Shown in pieces: positions 6,519 through 8,450 of a stretch of 8,450 nucleotides of DNA; position 1 is the stretch's first letter, and the number at the start of each line of letters is the position of its first letter. Origin of the DNA: Peptococcaceae bacterium (GTDB lineage Bacteria; Bacillota; DSM-12270; Thermacetogeniales; Thermacetogeniaceae); contig PKYJ01000166.1 in NCBI GenBank assembly GCA_003132605.1, positions 1 through 8,450 on the forward strand, written 5' to 3'. The position numbers and the translations under genes were made by a program. The notes under the pieces were generated by a model. The model was not told the DNA's origin. It was given only the letters and a program-made list of their open reading frames with translations, and did not search any database.

Positions 6519-7337
6519 TTATCTTTCGATACCAAACAGGGCCAGTACCTCGCCGGCCATGCCCCGTTTATCGCCATTGCAGCTAATAAAGCGCTGAACA
6601 TCGAACTGTTCGATCCTAGCAGTTTTATATGCATTCAGCGTGAACTCCGTTGCATGGTTGGAAATCAGTACCGGCACCCCTCTACCGGCCAACTCCTTGG
6701 CCAATTCCGCCAATTCGATCTGCTCTTCTCTTCCAAAGCCCCCTGAACTATAACTGGTGAAGTTGGATGTAGCGCTCAGAGGCACATAGGGCGGATCACA
6801 ATAAAGCACATCTCCCCTTCTCGCCGACCTCATCGTATCCCTGAAATCCGCTACCTTGAATGTCGCCCGCCTGGCCCTTTCCATGAAGTGCCGCATTTCT
6901 TTCTCGGGGAAGTATGGCTTGCTGTACAGCCCGAAGGGGGTGTTAAAGCCGCCTTTCGAATTATAGCGGCATAGGCCGTTGTAGGCATGTCGATTGAGAT
7001 AGAGAAACAGGCCTGCTTTGAGCTTGGAGTTTGAGGTGGAGTTGAATTCCTCCCGCAGTTCGTAGTATTGGCCCTCCGAGTTGGTCTCCTCGGTAAAAAA
7101 CGACCGGCAGTAGTCCATGAAGGGTTCTCCCTCACCTTGAAGGGTCAGGAAAAGATTGATCAGGTCTGCGTTATTATCAGCCGGAAGGTATTCCTCGTAA
7201 TCAATATTTAGAAATACTGCTCCAGATCCCACGAAAGGTTCGATCAGGCGATTACCGTGGGGCAGCACGGCTTTTATGTGCTCCAGGATCTGATACTTAT
7301 TGCCGGCCCATTTCAAAAATGGTCTACATTTTACCAT
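6519..7337 (-). CDS. dam: DNA adenine methyltransferase, GATC-specific (Dam)
   Basis: This enzyme transfers a methyl group from S-adenosylmethionine to N6 of adenine, by homology in GATC. From the ATG at 7337 the protein is 272 residues and closely follows E. coli Dam (278). It has FLKWAGNKY (7-15) with Lys9, FVGSG (35-39) for AdoMet, catalytic DPPY (181-184), PLSATSNFTSY (186-196) and VLISNH (223-228). Residues that in E. coli Dam read the GATC site are kept at the same numbers: Lys9, Leu122, Arg124, Pro134 and Tyr138. The frame can be read back to a TTG at 7367, but AGAAGGAG lies inside that extension, 10 bases before the ATG at 7337, so the shorter form is chosen. No restriction endonuclease is adjacent, so it appears solitary. 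It resembles the proteobacterial Dam type more than the DpnM type, and an integrase relic lies just upstream, suggesting acquisition by transfer (inference). No clear promoter was found. Confidence 0.95.
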   Translation of the reverse strand: MVKCRPFLKWAGNKYQILEHIKAVLPHGNRLIEPFVGSGAVFLNIDYEEYLPADNNADLINLFLTLQGEGEPFMDYCRSFFTEETNSEGQYYELREEFNSTSNSKLKAGLFLYLNRHAYNGLCRYNSKGGFNTPFGLYSKPYFPEKEMRHFMERARRATFKVADFRDTMRSARRGDVLYCDPPYVPLSATSNFTSYSSGGFGREEQIELAELAKELAGRGVPVLISNHATEFTLNAYKTARIEQFDVQRFISCNGDKRGMAGEVLALFGIER

Positions 7338-7404
7338 TGTGATATCGCTCCTTCTAAAAAGATTCAACGCATTGCGGGATAGTCCTGCCCATGTTTCATA
7401 TTAG

Positions 7405-7545
7405 AGCTGCCAAGCGTTGCGCCGTGGTGAATCTTTGGGTGCCACATGGCAAGATGCTGATCTTGAGCGAGGGTTTCTAGAGATCCACCAGGCACAGTAT
7501 GTGGTCAATGGTGAGGCTGGTTTCGACCCGGCAGGCACTGACCCC
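7405..7545 (+). pseudogene. Tyrosine recombinase (phage integrase) fragment, box I region
   Basis: In this frame ALRRGESLGATWQDADLERG is followed by FLEIHQAQYVVNGEAG. It matches the box I region of phage-type tyrosine recombinases (pattern GLRRGE-LGLRW-DVDLERG-L-I-Q), including the catalytic Arg of LRRGE at about 7420-7422. A stop codon (TAG, 7402-7404) interrupts the frame just upstream, and the similarity fades after about 7545. The catalytic His-x-x-Arg and Tyr boxes are not found downstream. It is therefore a short relic of an integrase gene, oriented away from dam. Confidence 0.6.
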
Positions 7546-7572
7546 ATTGCACAAATTGATTCCATTCCGTGG

Positions 7573-7600
7573 TTGACATTAATAAATTTTATAGTATAAC
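7573..7600 (+). promoter_or_regulatory. Sigma-A-type promoter with no intact gene immediately downstream
   Basis: TTGACA (7573-7578, perfect), a 16-base spacer and TATAAC (7595-7600, 5/6) predict transcription from about 7607. The next intact gene begins over 500 bases downstream. The promoter either drives a noncoding transcript through the inverted-repeat region, gives the small gene a long leader, or is a leftover of a lost gene. Confidence 0.5.
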
Positions 7601-7690
7601 ATATATATATACTAACTGTTACTTTGCATAGTCTTATATTCCACTTAATACTTTCATCACTTTGACTTTCAGCGCTTCCTTCCAGGAACA

Positions 7691-7728
7691 AGATGGGTAA
7701 CAGTTAAAAGGATTGAAATGACCCATCT
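7691..7728. repeat. 8-bp inverted repeat
   Basis: AGATGGGT (7691-7698) and ACCCATCT (7721-7728) are perfectly complementary with a 22-base loop. It could be an RNA stem or a protein-binding site; no matching regulator is evident. Confidence 0.5.
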
Positions 7729-7786
7729 GGACAATCACTTTCCACCGTGTGTTTTCAATAACAGCAGGAGGTGAAAAGAACAGGCT

Positions 7787-7828
7787 AGCCAGGGTTTTGC
7801 TTGGGGCACAGAGAGAACCCAGTTGGCT
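7787..7828. repeat. Interrupted hairpin
   Basis: AGCCA-GGGTT (7787-7796) pairs with AACCC-agt-TGGCT (7816-7828): 10 base pairs with a 3-base bulge and a 19-base loop. It is one of several stems in this gene-poor stretch. Confidence 0.4.
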
Positions 7829-7882
7829 TGCAGTCGTCTTTTCCCGGGGATGCCTATAATCTTGATGACACGAGATCCATGA

Positions 7883-7900
7883 GGCATACCAATTTATGCC
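7883..7900. repeat. 6-bp hairpin
   Basis: GGCATA (7883-7888) and TATGCC (7895-7900) form a perfect stem with a 6-base loop (CCAATT). No T-run follows on either strand, so it is not an intrinsic terminator. Confidence 0.45.
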
Positions 7901-7913
7901 GGTCGCATCGATA

Positions 7914-7942
7914 TTGTCAACTTCCTAAAAGGTACTGATACT
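7914..7942 (+). promoter_or_regulatory. Weak promoter candidate for the small helical protein gene
   Basis: TTGTCA (7914-7919, 5/6), a 17-base spacer and GATACT (7937-7942, 4/6) would start transcription near 7949. The leader would be about 177 bases and carry the structured element at 7993-8068. Confidence 0.3.
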
Positions 7943-7992
7943 TCGATAACACCGTGGCAGACTTCTCAATAGACTACAAATCGTTCCAAATT

Positions 7993-8068
7993 ACCGGAGA
8001 TAATCACAGATTTATAAAGCTTGCCAGTTAGACTCTCAACGGATCTCCGGTGCATGTCCGTCTGAGAG
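7993..8068 (+). ncRNA. Candidate structured 5' leader element with possible pseudoknot
   Basis: An 11-bp stem forms from CTCTCA-ACGGA (8033-8043) and TCCGT-c-TGAGAG (8057-8068), with one bulged C and a 13-base loop. The first 8 loop bases, TCTCCGGT (8044-8051), are perfectly complementary to ACCGGAGA at 7993-8000, so a loop-to-upstream pseudoknot is possible. It ends 57 bases before the start codon of the small gene. The AGTTTAGTTT that follows is a weak T-run, so the stem could alternatively act as a terminator for upstream transcription. It does not resemble any riboswitch class I can recall. Confidence 0.4.
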
Positions 8069-8125
8069 AGTTTAGTTTCAACATTATATTTGTCAAGAGC
8101 AAATTCAAAAAAAGGAGGAATAGAT

Positions 8126-8413
8126 ATGGAGAATAGAAAGGAATATCAAGGCAAGATGGAGGCCCAGCTCAGTGAGTGGGGCGCCGAGATTGACAAATTG
8201 AAAACCAGGGCGGACAAGGCAGCAGCAGATACCAGACAGGGTTATTACGATGAGATTGAAACCTTGCGCGCCAAGCGGGCATCGATGCAAGCGAAACTAC
8301 AGGAACTGAAAGCGTCGAGCGACGACGCCTGGGGGGATCTCAAGGAAGGGCTGGATCGTTCTTGGAATCAGGTAAGGGATTCCTTTAACAAGGCCGCTGC
8401 CAGGTTCAAGTAA
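8126..8413 (+). CDS. Small coiled-coil protein, Sll1863-like stress-response family
   Basis: This is a 95-residue, highly charged, helical protein without Cys, signal peptide or membrane segment. Residues 1-70 read as a continuous heptad-like coiled coil (KEYQGKMEAQLSEWGAEIDK, then Lys/Ala/Glu-rich repeats). The C-terminal third, DDAWGDLKEGLDRSWNQVRD, with spaced Trp residues, and the ending FNKAAARFK are typical of small proteins annotated as Sll1863-family or apolipoprotein-like coiled coils. Members have been linked to stress responses, but the molecular function is not established. The start is secure: AAGGAGG lies 7 bases before ATG at 8126, and nothing upstream in frame has a ribosome site. 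A structured leader precedes it. The family call rests on remembered resemblance. Confidence 0.8.
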   Translation: MENRKEYQGKMEAQLSEWGAEIDKLKTRADKAAADTRQGYYDEIETLRAKRASMQAKLQELKASSDDAWGDLKEGLDRSWNQVRDSFNKAAARFK

Positions 8414-8450
8414 ACGCTTGCATTTATTTATCAGATGGTGCACGTTCATG

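Larger units (their letters stand above)
7338..8125. other. Gene-poor region between dam and the small Sll1863-like gene
   Basis: About 790 bases hold no intact gene. From left to right they contain an integrase relic (about 7405-7545), a sigma-A promoter (7573-7600), an AT-rich stretch, an 8-bp inverted repeat (7691-7728), an unused strong ribosome site (7766-7774), an interrupted hairpin (7787-7828), a 6-bp hairpin (7883-7900), a weak promoter candidate (7914-7942), and a strong hairpin with a complementary upstream segment (7993-8068). Reading frames through 7680-8030 on both strands gave peptides that could not be assigned to a family. Confidence 0.6.

Noticed and set aside
7331..7337. 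TGGTAAAAT match at the dam start as a promoter
   Set aside because: The match is the first codons of dam itself (ATG GTA AAA T) and has no -35 partner.
7401..7691. Minus-strand open frame of 96 codons upstream of dam
   Set aside because: It lies opposite the integrase relic, lacks a ribosome site, and its translation has no recognisable domain.
7700..7722. AAAAGGATTGAAATG, similar to the end of a CRISPR repeat (ATTGAAA)
   Set aside because: There is a single copy, with no second repeat at spacer distance and no cas gene nearby.
7855..7860. Perfect TATAAT box
   Set aside because: No -35-like hexamer lies 16-18 bases upstream (the nearest, TTGCAG, is 21 away) and TG is one base out of place for an extended -10.

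Overview
The window looks like chromosomal DNA of a Gram-positive, Clostridia-like bacterium (Bacillota). This is inferred from strong AGGAGG-type ribosome binding sites, GTG starts, a membrane-anchored HtrA, an ACT-domain SerA, a CshA-like DEAD-box helicase, a DegV lipid-binding protein and a DUF2089 regulator, a set common in that group. No rRNA, tRNA or species-diagnostic marker is present, so the assignment stays broad.

Left part (1-2762). The 5' half of an htrA-type serine protease gene runs leftward off the edge. It is divergent from serA, which encodes a full-length D-3-phosphoglycerate dehydrogenase. The 383-base gap between them has helically phased A-tracts, an extended -10 box and a four-unit heptamer repeat.

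Middle (2763-5413, all leftward). A DEAD-box RNA helicase gene converges on serA and has its own recognisable promoter. Upstream lies a compact two-gene operon: a DUF2089 zinc-ribbon/HTH protein followed by a SHOCT-like (YvlB-type) protein. A near-consensus sigma-A promoter drives it, with a CGCG-centred palindrome over the predicted transcription start. This looks like an autoregulated regulator/partner module.

Right-middle (5555-7337, leftward). A Dam-type GATC adenine methyltransferase gene is followed after 37 bases by a DegV-family gene, probably on one transcript. No restriction gene is visible. A degraded piece of a tyrosine recombinase lies just upstream of dam, so dam may have arrived on a mobile element. 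GATC is about twice as frequent here as chance predicts.

Right part (7338-8450). About 790 bases hold no intact gene. They contain the integrase relic, a good sigma-A promoter and a series of inverted repeats. The series ends in an 11-bp hairpin whose loop is complementary to an upstream segment, a possible pseudoknot. This comes just before a small helical, charge-rich protein gene of the Sll1863-like stress-protein type. The possible structured RNA and the DUF2089 operator are the least explained signals in the window.
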